From positions 1 to 45,335 of the forward strand of contig CAMVJR010000006.1 in the NCBI GenBank assembly GCA_947167855.1: a stretch of DNA of 45,335 bases. Direction: 5' to 3'. How positions within the stretch are numbered: the first letter of the stretch is position 1; each line of letters begins with the position of its first letter. Of the stretch, positions 1-10,821 are shown piece by piece. This DNA comes from an uncultured Bacteroidales bacterium. GTDB lineage: Bacteria; Bacteroidota; Bacteroidia; Bacteroidales; UBA932. A program made the position numbers and the translations under genes. Under the pieces are notes generated by a model. It made no database searches. It was not told where the DNA came from and saw only the letters and a program-made list of their open reading frames with translations.

Positions 1-296
1 ATGAAGTTGTAGGTGTAGATTTCCGGTTCGGGGGCATCGATGGTGATTTCCCAGATACCACCTTCACCCTTCTTCATTTCTTCTACGCCGGTCCAGGGAT
101 TGGCCATCCAGTTACCGGAGAGCTGTACTCGGGTGGCGTAGTTGGCATTGAGGCGGAAGGTAACCTTACCGTCCTTTACTTCGGGAGAGACGATGCGGGG
201 ACCGCGACCGCCAAAAGCGAAGTTGGTGAGTTCCTGAGCACCCAGGGAGCTCAGAGCGAGGGCTGCAGCAGCCAGAATTGTTAAGACTTTTTTCAT
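1..296 (-). CDS. Esterase, N-terminal part (signal peptide plus E-set/CBM48-like domain), truncated by window edge
   Basis: Reverse-strand reading from ATG at 296: MKKVLTILAAAALALSSLGAQELTNFAFGGRGPRIVSPEVKDGKVTFRLNANYATRVQLSGNWMANPWTG...PEIYTYNF. Clearly paralogous to the N-terminus of the 391-aa esterase at 8743-9918. Confidence 0.8.
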   Translation of the reverse strand, partial: MKKVLTILAAAALALSSLGAQELTNFAFGGRGPRIVSPEVKDGKVTFRLNANYATRVQLSGNWMANPWTGVEEMKKGEGGIWEITIDAPEPEIYTYNF

Positions 297-325
297 ACTG
301 TGTTTGTGTTATTAGGGATTTGGGT

Positions 326-2533
326 TTAGAGTCTTACGTTCTTCTTGAGACGGATGTCCTGGGAGGAGGCACCTACCTGGAGCTTCACCTTCTTGCCGGA
401 GAAGGCCCATTCGTGCTTGTCCATATCCCAGAGCTTGAGATCATCGGCCGGGATTACAATTTCCACGTCCTTGGTCTCACCGGCCTTCACGGCCACGCGG
501 TCAAAGCCACGGAGGCGCTTGGAGGCTTCGTCATTCTTGAACTTGGCGTATACCTGCACCACTTCCTCGCCGTCGCGGGAACCGGTGTTCTTGAGCTTGA
601 ACTTGACCACATAGTTGCCATCCTTCTTCTCTACCTTCATCTTGGAATACTTGAAGGTGGTGTAGCTGAGACCGTAACCGAACGGGAAGATGGGCTTGGT
701 CTTGGCATACATATAGGTACGGCCGTTGGTGATGTCGTAATCCAGGAGGTTCGGGAGATCCAGGATGTCGCTCACCCAGGTCTGGGTGGTACGGCCGGCA
801 GGGTTGTAGTCACCAAAGAGGACATCGGCCAGGGCGGTACCGAGCTCCTGGCTGCACTGGGTGATGTGCACAATGCCGGGAACGTGCTTGGCGGTCCAGT
901 TGATGGCATACGGGAAGCTGGAGATAAGGGCTACCACGGTGTTGTGGTTTACCTTCCAGATCACTTTGATGAGGTCTTCGGTCTCCAGCTGGAGGCTGCG
1001 GCGGTCCAGGGCTTCGCGGCCGTCACCGGCTACGGTACCCATGGCCCAGGGGCTCTGCACGGACATAGGGCCCCAGTCGGGGCTGGTGGCCGGGTGGTTA
1101 CCCACGCACACGATGCAGATATCGGCCCACTTGGCCAGTTCCTGGGCGCTACCGTCGGAGTCCCAACGCTGGAACTTCACTTCCACGTCGGTTCCCTCGA
1201 CCTTGGCCTTGATGCCGTCCAGGGCTGTTACCTTGTAAGCAGGCAGGGCGCCATACCAGTCCTTCAGAACCTGATCGGCCCTGTTACCAAATACGGCAAT
1301 CTTCTTGACCTTGTTCTTGTCGATGGGCAGGATGTTGCCCTCGTTCTTGAGGAGAACAACGGACTTCTGGGTTACCAGGAGGGCCTTGTCCTTGAATTCC
1401 TGACGCTCCCAAGGGATGTCTTCGTCGGAGCCGAAGTTCTGCTGATCGTAAGGGCATTCGGCATCCATCAGGCCGAGGCGCAGCATGGTGCGGAGGTTGG
1501 CCTTGGTGCAGTCGTTGATGGTCTGCTCGGAGAGGAAGCCGGCGTCATAGGCAGCCTTCACCTGCTCGAAGCGGGAGTCGATGAAGCGGGACAGACCGGC
1601 ATCCAGGGCCATCTGGATGGCCTCGTTCTCGTCCTTGGCATAGCCGTGCATTTCCGGCATATACATAAAGCGGAGAGCGCCGGCATCGTCAACGATGGTA
1701 CCCTTCATGCCCCATTCGTTAATGAGGACTTCTTTGATAAACGGAGCGGCAATACAAGGAACGCCGTTGTAAGCGTTGTAGGCGGTCATCACCGACATGG
1801 AGCCGGCCTTGGCGCCTTTCCAGAAGCCATAGCTATAATATTCGCGGAACTGCTTCTCGTCAAAGCGGGAATCAGTCTTGTAGCGGTTGTCTTCGTTACT
1901 GTTGGCCAGGAAGTGCTTCATAAGGGCGGCGCTTCTCCAATAAGTAGAATCGTCTCCCTGGATACCCTTTACCTCGGCGGCAACGAGCTCGCCCACCAGG
2001 AAGGGATCTTCACCAAAGCTTTCCTCGGTGCGGCCCCAGCGGGGATCACGGGCGAGGTCGGCGTTGGGAGCCCACAGGATGAGGCTCTTGCGGGGATTGT
2101 CCTTGGAATAGAAGCGGGCCTCGTAGGACATCACGTCACCTACGATCCAGGCCATTTCGCGGTCCCAGGTCTCACCAATACCGTAAGCCTGCGGGAACGC
2201 GGTGCTGTTGCGATACTTGGGCGGCACATAGCCGGGCCAGTTACCGCCGCCAAACTGACCGGCATTGCCGGCGTTGGGCAGTTCGTTGGAACCACCTTTC
2301 ACAATACCGTGGATGGCCTCGGCAGCGCCGGGGTTGGCAATGCCCAGACGGGGCACGCCCTGACCCACGATGGTTCCCAGTTTTTCTTCCACCGTCATAA
2401 GGGAGACGGCATTGTCCAGGCGCTCCTCCTCAGAGAGTTTGGGATCCTGGAAAGGATAAGTTACTTCCTGCGCACGAACCAGGGCCGATGTCAGGAGCAA
2501 CGCACCCAATGCAGCATAGAAATAGGTTTTCAT
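326..2533 (-). CDS. Glycoside hydrolase family 3 protein (beta-glucosidase/beta-xylosidase type)
   Basis: 735 aa, signal peptide; GH3 features: RDPRWGRTEESFGEDPFLVGE, KHFLANSNEDNR, TIVDDAG, C-terminal FnIII-like domain (FPFGYGLSYTTFKYS, RGFDRVAVKAGETKDVEI). Confidence 0.93.
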   Translation of the reverse strand: MKTYFYAALGALLLTSALVRAQEVTYPFQDPKLSEEERLDNAVSLMTVEEKLGTIVGQGVPRLGIANPGAAEAIHGIVKGGSNELPNAGNAGQFGGGNWPGYVPPKYRNSTAFPQAYGIGETWDREMAWIVGDVMSYEARFYSKDNPRKSLILWAPNADLARDPRWGRTEESFGEDPFLVGELVAAEVKGIQGDDSTYWRSAALMKHFLANSNEDNRYKTDSRFDEKQFREYYSYGFWKGAKAGSMSVMTAYNAYNGVPCIAAPFIKEVLINEWGMKGTIVDDAGALRFMYMPEMHGYAKDENEAIQMALDAGLSRFIDSRFEQVKAAYDAGFLSEQTINDCTKANLRTMLRLGLMDAECPYDQQNFGSDEDIPWERQEFKDKALLVTQKSVVLLKNEGNILPIDKNKVKKIAVFGNRADQVLKDWYGALPAYKVTALDGIKAKVEGTDVEVKFQRWDSDGSAQELAKWADICIVCVGNHPATSPDWGPMSVQSPWAMGTVAGDGREALDRRSLQLETEDLIKVIWKVNHNTVVALISSFPYAINWTAKHVPGIVHITQCSQELGTALADVLFGDYNPAGRTTQTWVSDILDLPNLLDYDITNGRTYMYAKTKPIFPFGYGLSYTTFKYSKMKVEKKDGNYVVKFKLKNTGSRDGEEVVQVYAKFKNDEASKRLRGFDRVAVKAGETKDVEIVIPADDLKLWDMDKHEWAFSGKKVKLQVGASSQDIRLKKNVRL

Positions 2534-2562
2534 TTGTCAAGTGTGTTTTGTGTTGAAGAAAA

Positions 2563-2597
2563 AAATACCGGTCCAGAAAATATCCGGACCGGTATTT
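2563..2597 (-). terminator. Intrinsic-terminator-like hairpin between the SusE-position gene and GH3
   Basis: 12-bp perfect inverted repeat aaataccggtcc (2563-2574) / ggaccggtattt (2586-2597). On the minus strand the stem is followed by a T-run (complement of the A-run at 2557-2565). Confidence 0.75.
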
Positions 2598-2609
2598 ATA
2601 AAGAGTAGA

Positions 2610-3518
2610 CTACCAGTCGGTAACCTCGGTGACTACACCTTTCTCAAGTTTGAAAACGTTGGAATAGTTGTAAGCACCGGAAGGATTGAACTTTCCGTCG
2701 GGAGCATATGCTGTAGGAACCGTCACTTCCACATCCATCCAGAAGTAATCCCTATACTGCTCAGGAGAGCCCCAGGCTTCGAAAGCCTCTTGATTGAACA
2801 CTCTCCGAATTTCCGTATGCTCGGGAACAATGTCATAATGGGCACCGATAGCGGCGATACGGATGTAGTGAGCGCGCTCGTACTGGAACTCTTCGGCGTT
2901 GGCAGCGAGCTGGGTATCCACATACAGGGTCACAGTCTGCTCCACAGAAGGATCAAGATTGGTAACGATAGCCTCAGGGTCGTTCTCGCACTTGTTATAG
3001 GAACGCTTTACAAAGCGGTCGGGATAGACGCAGAGAACAACGGCACCAATGTTATTAATCTTGTCTGCGGGGAAGTTGGCCTTCACCGTGCAGGTGGCCT
3101 TAATCTTCTTGGTAGCAGCATCGTACTCAACATGGGCATTCTTAATGGTAACAAAGGGAGTCACATTGAAGTTTACAGTATTCTCGCCTTTCTTAAGGAT
3201 GAAATCCTGAGGTTCAGCCATAAAGTTAGCGTTAGAAACCGTATTCATAGTGTATTCACCAGCGAAAACGAGGTCATTACGGTAAGTACCGTCGTTCTTA
3301 ATACGCCAGCTCTGGTTTGCCTGGGCATCCCAGCCATGTTCCACAACGACGATGTAATTACCATGTTCAGACTGAACAGGCTCGCCGGTGGTAGTATCAA
3401 GAAGCTTTCCCTGGACTTTTGCGTCCCAACCTTCCTGGTTGTCAAGCTTGAACCAGCTGCAGGAAGCAACCGTTACAAGCATCAGAGCGCAAGAGAAAAT
3501 AGATATAAGTCTTTTCAT
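2610..3518 (-). CDS. DUF3823-like lipoprotein in SusE position of a PUL
   Basis: 302 aa, lipobox (VTVASCSWF), EGWDAKVQGKLLDTTTGEPVQSEHG start typical of DUF3823; directly after SusD. Confidence 0.75.
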   Translation of the reverse strand: MKRLISIFSCALMLVTVASCSWFKLDNQEGWDAKVQGKLLDTTTGEPVQSEHGNYIVVVEHGWDAQANQSWRIKNDGTYRNDLVFAGEYTMNTVSNANFMAEPQDFILKKGENTVNFNVTPFVTIKNAHVEYDAATKKIKATCTVKANFPADKINNIGAVVLCVYPDRFVKRSYNKCENDPEAIVTNLDPSVEQTVTLYVDTQLAANAEEFQYERAHYIRIAAIGAHYDIVPEHTEIRRVFNQEAFEAWGSPEQYRDYFWMDVEVTVPTAYAPDGKFNPSGAYNYSNVFKLEKGVVTEVTDW

Positions 3519-3524
3519 AATCTT

Positions 3525-5480
3525 TTATTCCTGAGAAGGGTTAGGAGTAAGTTTGTTGGTGGTGTTCCAGTTGCTGATAGGACCATAGTAAGCGAGGGGG
3601 CTCCAAGAAGCAACAGACTCTTTCACATCAGTATCCCAATCGTAGTGGTTGGCGCGTACAAAGACGTACTTGGGCGTACCATCACGCAGATCGAGGATGG
3701 GAAGGAGAGCGTGCTTACGACCACCAGTAGGGTTGAGCTGTTGGTCACGCTCACGATTGAAGAAGGCACGTCTTCTGAAAAGAGTACGGGCATAGTCTTC
3801 TTCGAAAGAGAGTTCTACACGGCGCTCGTGAAGGATGTTGTCAATGGTAGCGTCACGCTGATCCAGGAAGTATGCGCGGCGACGGATGTCGTTGAGGTAC
3901 TTCTTGGACTGACCGGCGTTGGGACCATTCTTCTCTACCTGAGCCTCGCAGTAGTTGAGGAGGATCTCAGCGAAGCGGATGTCATACCAAGGGTTCTGGG
4001 ACTCAGATACAGACTTTGCGGAGTCTAAGTACTTACGAACACCGAAACCGGTGGTGTACCAAGAGCCGTCATTGGTGCTACCTCTCTTGTAGAAACCGGA
4101 GAAATAGGTTTCAGAAATAGCTCCATAGCCATAATAATCCTTACCGCCAACAGTTGCCTTGGGGTTGGACTCATCATAGACCACGAGCTTACCAGTGTTA
4201 TCCCACATACCAGCCTGGATAATGATGGGGGTGCTGCGGAATGTAACGCCAGGATAGATAATGAAGGCCTGGAAACGGGCATCCTTATTCTTGAAGGGGC
4301 CGTCCATGGAGTCGTACTTCTTGAGGTTGAGGCCCTTGATGGCATTCATACCAACCGTCTGGGAAGGAAGGGCAATTACGTAACCCTCGTCGCCGGCATT
4401 CAAAGTTTTGATGGTACCATCTACGCCACCGAAATTGGCATCGTAGTTGTCAAATACATCAACCAGATCAAGGGTAACACCGTAGCAACCGAACTTCCAA
4501 ACGCCGGTACCGGAACCGTGAACCTGGTTCGGAGAGTTCTTAAGGTCGAAGCCGTTAGAATTGGTAGTAACACCATTCTTGTAGCTACGTCCAAAAATGA
4601 ACTCATCATTCTGGCGGCTCTGGAAGAGAGCGTCAAAATTCTTAACAGCATCTGCGACACTGCCAGGAGTTGCTCCGTACAGCTTGAATTTACCGGAATT
4701 GATGATGGCCTCGGAGGCTGCAATGCACTGGTCGTAGTAACCGGCGGCATCGTCAGAGTTCATATAAGCGAGTTTCTCGTTCACTGCCTTATAGGTGTTG
4801 GCCAGACCGGCTTTATCCCAGTACTTACATACAGAAGCAGCCCACAGAGCAGCGCGGGACTTAAGGCCCAGAGCAGCCCACTTGGTGGCACGGTAGTTAG
4901 TTTGGCTACGGGATTCGGGAAGAAGGGTTGCGGCTTCATCCAGTTCGGAGAGCACGAAATCCCAGGTTTCCTTTTCCGTGGATCGGGGGATGTAAAGACC
5001 CTCATTCTTATCGCCGTCAAACTTATCGTCCAGGGGTTCGGTTACAATGGGAACACCACCGTAATAACGAACAGAAGCGAAATAGTAGTAAGCACGGATA
5101 AACTTGGCCTCGCCAAGAAGCGAATTATAAGTAGCTTCCGTGATGATTTGCTTTTCCTTGGCTTCGCTAATGGACTTGATGAAGAAGTTGATATCACGGA
5201 CATAGGTATAATTCCAGGAACCGCTAACACCACCGGAATAGGCACTGCCGCCGGAGGTCTCGTTGGCATTAGGCGTATTTTTCTCGCTTTCGGAGAAAGC
5301 GCCCATAGGGAGAGACTGGTACAACGCCGACATAAGACGGTCCAGTCCGGCTTCAGTAGCAGTAAGGTCATCGGCAGACATCTTGGTCAGGTCTCCTTCA
5401 AGATTATTGAAAATCTTGTCGCAGGAAACGAGGGCCAGGGCCGCTACTGCAGTGAAAACAAAAGTAAGTATCTTTTTCAT
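3525..5480 (-). CDS. RagB/SusD family nutrient uptake outer membrane lipoprotein
   Basis: 651 aa, lipobox (LALVSCDKIF), SusD motifs (AEAKFIRAYYYFASVRYYGGVPIVTEPL; RFAEILLNYCEAQ; ILHERRVELSFEE). Confidence 0.95.
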   Translation of the reverse strand: MKKILTFVFTAVAALALVSCDKIFNNLEGDLTKMSADDLTATEAGLDRLMSALYQSLPMGAFSESEKNTPNANETSGGSAYSGGVSGSWNYTYVRDINFFIKSISEAKEKQIITEATYNSLLGEAKFIRAYYYFASVRYYGGVPIVTEPLDDKFDGDKNEGLYIPRSTEKETWDFVLSELDEAATLLPESRSQTNYRATKWAALGLKSRAALWAASVCKYWDKAGLANTYKAVNEKLAYMNSDDAAGYYDQCIAASEAIINSGKFKLYGATPGSVADAVKNFDALFQSRQNDEFIFGRSYKNGVTTNSNGFDLKNSPNQVHGSGTGVWKFGCYGVTLDLVDVFDNYDANFGGVDGTIKTLNAGDEGYVIALPSQTVGMNAIKGLNLKKYDSMDGPFKNKDARFQAFIIYPGVTFRSTPIIIQAGMWDNTGKLVVYDESNPKATVGGKDYYGYGAISETYFSGFYKRGSTNDGSWYTTGFGVRKYLDSAKSVSESQNPWYDIRFAEILLNYCEAQVEKNGPNAGQSKKYLNDIRRRAYFLDQRDATIDNILHERRVELSFEEDYARTLFRRRAFFNRERDQQLNPTGGRKHALLPILDLRDGTPKYVFVRANHYDWDTDVKESVASWSPLAYYGPISNWNTTNKLTPNPSQE

Positions 5481-5493
5481 AGATGCGTCTTAT

Positions 5494-8400
5494 TTAGAAG
5501 TTGATATTGACACCAGCGCTGAAGTTCTTCATCAGCGGAGTACCGGCAATACCGAGGTAGCTACCCTGGTTACGTTCAGGATCGTAGGGCTTGAGGAGTT
5601 TGTTGCAGAAGGTCAAGAGGTTGGTTCCGTTGGCATAGACACGCAGGGAACGGACATGAAGCTTCCGCAGGAAGGTAGGATGGAAAGTATAACCCACCTC
5701 AATGCTCTTCAGACGGAGATAGGTACCGTCCACGAAGGTATAAGGCTGGTTGGCGCCGTAGGTAATGGCGTTATACTTACTACTAGCGTTACGTTGATCG
5801 TAAGCAGAGCTGGCGGGGATAAGGGCCGGCCAGTAACCGGCGACCCACTCGGTAGCAGGGTCAAACGGGTCAGCGGTGGCGTCTGCGGGATGCCAGCGGT
5901 CCATATAGTTCTGATAGAAGGTCTTGAAGAAGCCATAACCCATACCACCGGACAGAGGAACCTGCTTAGATACCAGCGTAGCAGCATTAAAGGTTACGTT
6001 GAAGTCCAGGTTCTTCCAGCTACCGGACAGCACCAGACCGAACTGGAGCGGCGGGTTGCCTTCACCCCAGGTGTAGTACAAATCGTTGCTGTCGATAGTA
6101 CCATCGGCGTTGCGGTCCTGAATCTTGTACATACCAGGCAGAAGCTTCTCCATATCATCACCATAATAGACATTGGTGCTGCTGATATCGGCCCAGCTGG
6201 TGAACTGAGGGTTACCGGGCAGCCAGTGATAAGTGCTGGAGCTGCGGGCGTTGGACCAACGGCCAACCATATGACTGGCATAGTAGTTGGCGGAGGAAGT
6301 GTATATCTTGGTCTCTTCCGTCTTCTGATAAGTGGAGCGATAACGGGAGAAGGAGGCGTTGAACTGGATGCGGTAGTTGAAATCCTTGATGTGATTTCTG
6401 TGATACAGCGTGAAGTCAATACCTACGTTTTGGTCGGCGTTAAGGTTCATCTGAGGGAGGGAGATACCCAGGAACTCAGGAACGGTGGCGGTGGAGGCAG
6501 CGGCGATACCAGAGGTGTTTCTCCAGAACCAGTCTACGCTACCACCCAGGAGGCCGCGCCACATTTCAAAGTCAAAACCGAAGTCCATCATACGGACCTT
6601 AGCCCAAGAAATAATGGTTTCAGCAGGGCTGTGATTGACATAACCGGCAACCTGACCGCCGTCTTCAAACACATAGTTACCGCTGCTGGAAAAACCGGAC
6701 AGGTAGGCATAGGCGTTACCCTGAGGACGACCGGTCAAACCATCAGACCAACGGAACTTGAGGTTGTTCACGAACGGGAGAATGCTCTTGAAGAATTTCT
6801 CTTCGGAGATACGCCAACCCAGGGAATAGGACGGGAAGAAGCCCCAGCGGTGACCGGGAGCATAGAGGTAGGTACCGTCGTAACGGGCCATGAGCTCTAC
6901 AAGATACTTACCCTGATAGTCGTAGTTAACACGGCCAACATAACCGGCAGAAGCGTTGGAAGAACGAGAACCGGAGTTGGAGGCAGTGGAAGAATCACCT
7001 TGGTCAATGATGTCGTGAGTGAAGAAGTCACCATACTCACGTCTGGCAAAGATGGAGCGAGACTGATTGATGGTTGCTTCGGCAGCCAGCGTTGCACCCA
7101 GATGGTGATTGCGGGCAATAGTAGTGTTGTAGTTGGCCTGAATGCGTCCGTAGTACTTGATATAAGAGTTCCAAGTCTCCTCATACGCGTTCTTGTCAGG
7201 GTTATAGGTGGCTAAATTGCCAGTAACCTGATCGTACAGAGGGAAATGCAGGGAAAGAGTGGAGCTCTTACGGTCTACTACGTCGTATGCAGCGGATGCC
7301 TGGAAGTTGAGGCCCTTGAGGAAAGGAGCGTCATACTTGAGGTCGGCATTGTTACGGAAGGTGATACCTCTATCCTTCTTGGAACCAGCCACGGAAGAGG
7401 TCATCAAGGCAGCCGGGTTACGATGCTCTCCACCCGGATCCACAAACTTGTTGGGATCGTCGGCCAGCGTTGCATGAACGGTACGATCGGTCAGGAATCC
7501 GTAGTACATGGCGTTCTGAGTGGTATTTGCCGGCGGCATTTCCTGGTCGGTCACGTTGATGGAACTCTGGAAAGTAAAGGTGAGTTGAGGGGTAAGATGG
7601 GTGGTAAAGTTAGCGGTGAGGCCGTAACGATTGTAGTCACCGGTATCGGCGCGATAGATAGCGTCCTGCTTGGTGAAGTTACCGCTCACATAGTACTGGG
7701 TGGCGTTGTTACCGCCGCGCAGGGAGACATTGTGAACCTGGGAGAAGGTGTGACCCTTGAATACGGCGTCGTACCAGGAGAAATCTTCGTAACCGGGATC
7801 GTGGTTGCGATAATGAGCGATGGTTTCGGCGTCATACTTGCTACCTTCGTGGTGGTTGCGCATCTGCTCGTTCACCATTTCCATATAGGTAGCTACATCC
7901 ACTTCCTTGGGAAGGGCGGTAGGTACACCGAAGGTAAGGGTGTTGGAGTAGTTGATGGTGGGCTTACCAATCTGGCCCTTCTTGGTGGTCACGAGGATAA
8001 CACCGTTCTGGGCGCCCAGACCATAGATGGAGGCGGAAGCATCCTTGAGCACGGTAATGCTCTCGATGTCTTCGGGGTTCAGTTCTGCCAGGGCGGCGCT
8101 GCTGGACTGATTATCAGACATCCAGCCCCAATACTGAATGGACTTGGAGGAACGGGCCACACCGTCGATGATTACAAGCGGGGCGCCATAGCCACGCAGG
8201 GAGATATCCTGGTCGAACCAGCCCACGGAACCGGAGTTCTGACGGATCTGGAGTCCGGGCACCTTACCCTGGAGGGAGGCAACGAGGTCGCTCTGCTTGG
8301 TGGAGGTGATGTCCTCGGCCTGGATATTGGTGATAGCGCTGGTCAGGGACGCTTTCTTCTGCGTACCGTAACCTACGACCACCGTCTCTTCCAGCTCGGT

Positions 8401-8706
8401 GGATTCCTCCTGCAGGGTGATGTTCATCGTAGAGGAGGTCACTTTTACCGTAAGGGTCTCATAACCAATGGCAGAAACCACCAGTTCGGCACCAGACGGA
8501 ACGGTGATGGTGAATTTACCATCGACGTCACAAGCAGCACCGTTAGAGGTACCGGCCTGCATGACGGCGGCACCAATAACGGGCTCCTTGTTAGCGTCGA
8601 GAACGGTTCCCTTCACCGTGAGGTTTTGAGCGGACAGAACCGATGCGCCCAGGACAAGTCCCAGACCCAGGGCTACGAGCCGCTTGAGGAAGTTGTTGGT
8701 TCTCAT
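5494..8706 (-). CDS. SusC/RagA family TonB-linked outer membrane protein
   Basis: 1070 aa; N-terminal carboxypeptidase-like domain (VKGTVLDANKEPVIGAAVMQAGT), TonB box region (EETVVVGYGTQKKASLTSAI), plug (SASIYGLGAQNGVILVTTKKG), C-terminal barrel ending in aromatic F. Confidence 0.96.
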   Translation of the reverse strand: MRTNNFLKRLVALGLGLVLGASVLSAQNLTVKGTVLDANKEPVIGAAVMQAGTSNGAACDVDGKFTITVPSGAELVVSAIGYETLTVKVTSSTMNITLQEESTELEETVVVGYGTQKKASLTSAITNIQAEDITSTKQSDLVASLQGKVPGLQIRQNSGSVGWFDQDISLRGYGAPLVIIDGVARSSKSIQYWGWMSDNQSSSAALAELNPEDIESITVLKDASASIYGLGAQNGVILVTTKKGQIGKPTINYSNTLTFGVPTALPKEVDVATYMEMVNEQMRNHHEGSKYDAETIAHYRNHDPGYEDFSWYDAVFKGHTFSQVHNVSLRGGNNATQYYVSGNFTKQDAIYRADTGDYNRYGLTANFTTHLTPQLTFTFQSSINVTDQEMPPANTTQNAMYYGFLTDRTVHATLADDPNKFVDPGGEHRNPAALMTSSVAGSKKDRGITFRNNADLKYDAPFLKGLNFQASAAYDVVDRKSSTLSLHFPLYDQVTGNLATYNPDKNAYEETWNSYIKYYGRIQANYNTTIARNHHLGATLAAEATINQSRSIFARREYGDFFTHDIIDQGDSSTASNSGSRSSNASAGYVGRVNYDYQGKYLVELMARYDGTYLYAPGHRWGFFPSYSLGWRISEEKFFKSILPFVNNLKFRWSDGLTGRPQGNAYAYLSGFSSSGNYVFEDGGQVAGYVNHSPAETIISWAKVRMMDFGFDFEMWRGLLGGSVDWFWRNTSGIAAASTATVPEFLGISLPQMNLNADQNVGIDFTLYHRNHIKDFNYRIQFNASFSRYRSTYQKTEETKIYTSSANYYASHMVGRWSNARSSSTYHWLPGNPQFTSWADISSTNVYYGDDMEKLLPGMYKIQDRNADGTIDSNDLYYTWGEGNPPLQFGLVLSGSWKNLDFNVTFNAATLVSKQVPLSGGMGYGFFKTFYQNYMDRWHPADATADPFDPATEWVAGYWPALIPASSAYDQRNASSKYNAITYGANQPYTFVDGTYLRLKSIEVGYTFHPTFLRKLHVRSLRVYANGTNLLTFCNKLLKPYDPERNQGSYLGIAGTPLMKNFSAGVNINF

Positions 8707-8742
8707 ACTTAAGATTTATTAATTAATAGGTTGATTGGTTTC

Positions 8743-9957
<1,215 letters not shown>

Positions 9958-9966
9958 TTATCGATG

Positions 9967-9974
9967 CAAATGTA
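9967..9974 (-). promoter_or_regulatory. Predicted Bacteroidota -7 promoter element (TACATTTG) upstream of the esterase-susCD operon
   Basis: Matches TAnnTTTG on the minus strand, 48 nt upstream of the ATG at 9918; no TTTG -33 element at about 20-nt spacing. Confidence 0.6.
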
Positions 9975-10006
9975 AAAACAATTAAATAGGAACACATTCT
10001 CACTTG

Positions 10007-10019
10007 TTCAATTGTTTTT
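10007..10019. promoter_or_regulatory. Candidate regulator-binding motif TTCAATTGTTTTT (copy 1)
   Basis: Identical 13-mer occurs at 12340-12352; each copy starts 32 nt beyond a predicted minus-strand -7 box. Confidence 0.5.
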
Positions 10020-10035
10020 CCATATGAACAAACCG

Positions 10036-10821
10036 CTATTTAAACGAGTTTCCAATAGCCACAAGGGCCTTTTTCAGGCACTCTGGCCAGAAATTCCAGT
10101 CGTGACCTCCGGCGCGTTCGATAAACTGATGGGGAATGTCATAGGACATCAGTAGCTGGTCGCAGTTGCGAACAGACTCAATGCTAACAGTATAATCCTG
10201 CGTACCGGACTCCAGGGTGATGAACGGAAAGACGGACTTGTCGGGCTGGGCAGAAATAAGGTTTCCCAACGAAACTGGATACCAGGATAAACTGGTGGCC
10301 GGACTCATAGCATAGCCATATGTAAACATCGTGGGATATTTGAGACCATAATATAAGGTACCCCAGCCACCCATGGAAAGACCGGCCAGAGCACGCTTTC
10401 CGTTGCAATGGTAAGTCTCTTCCAGAAAAGGCATCAGTTCCTTGAACATATAGTCCTCGAAATCGCCCACGTAGAAATCCTGAAGGCCGTCCGGCATTAC
10501 AATCACCATAGGCACGCCATCTTCCTTAAGATACTTGTTGGCTATGATATCGGCCCCACCTTTCTGGATCCAGGAGTTATTGTCGTCTCCATACCCGTGG
10601 AGAAGATAGAGGAAAGGATAGGTTTTCTTGGAATCATATCCGCCCGGGAGCCAAATCGTATACTTCATCTGCTTCTTCTTGTAGGTACTCACCATCGAGG
10701 AACTCAATACGGAGCCAGCGGGCGAATAATCACCCTTCTTTCCCCCGTCATTAGACAGTTTGTCGCAGGAGGGAAACAACATCACAAGGGCGAGGACCGC
10801 CCATAGCAACTTGTCTTTCAT
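10036..10821 (-). CDS. CE1-like esterase, lipoprotein
   Basis: 261 aa, lipobox (MLFPSCDKL), YPFLYLLHGYGDDNNSW, ALAGLSMGGWG, ERAGGHDWNFW. Confidence 0.9.
   Translation of the reverse strand: MKDKLLWAVLALVMLFPSCDKLSNDGGKKGDYSPAGSVLSSSMVSTYKKKQMKYTIWLPGGYDSKKTYPFLYLLHGYGDDNNSWIQKGGADIIANKYLKEDGVPMVIVMPDGLQDFYVGDFEDYMFKELMPFLEETYHCNGKRALAGLSMGGWGTLYYGLKYPTMFTYGYAMSPATSLSWYPVSLGNLISAQPDKSVFPFITLESGTQDYTVSIESVRNCDQLLMSYDIPHQFIERAGGHDWNFWPECLKKALVAIGNSFK

Noticed and set aside
278-2608. 776-aa plus-strand ORF antisense to the GH3 gene
   Set aside because: Shadow ORF: the minus strand encodes an unmistakable GH3 protein, while the plus-strand translation has no recognisable domain or signal and low-complexity composition.
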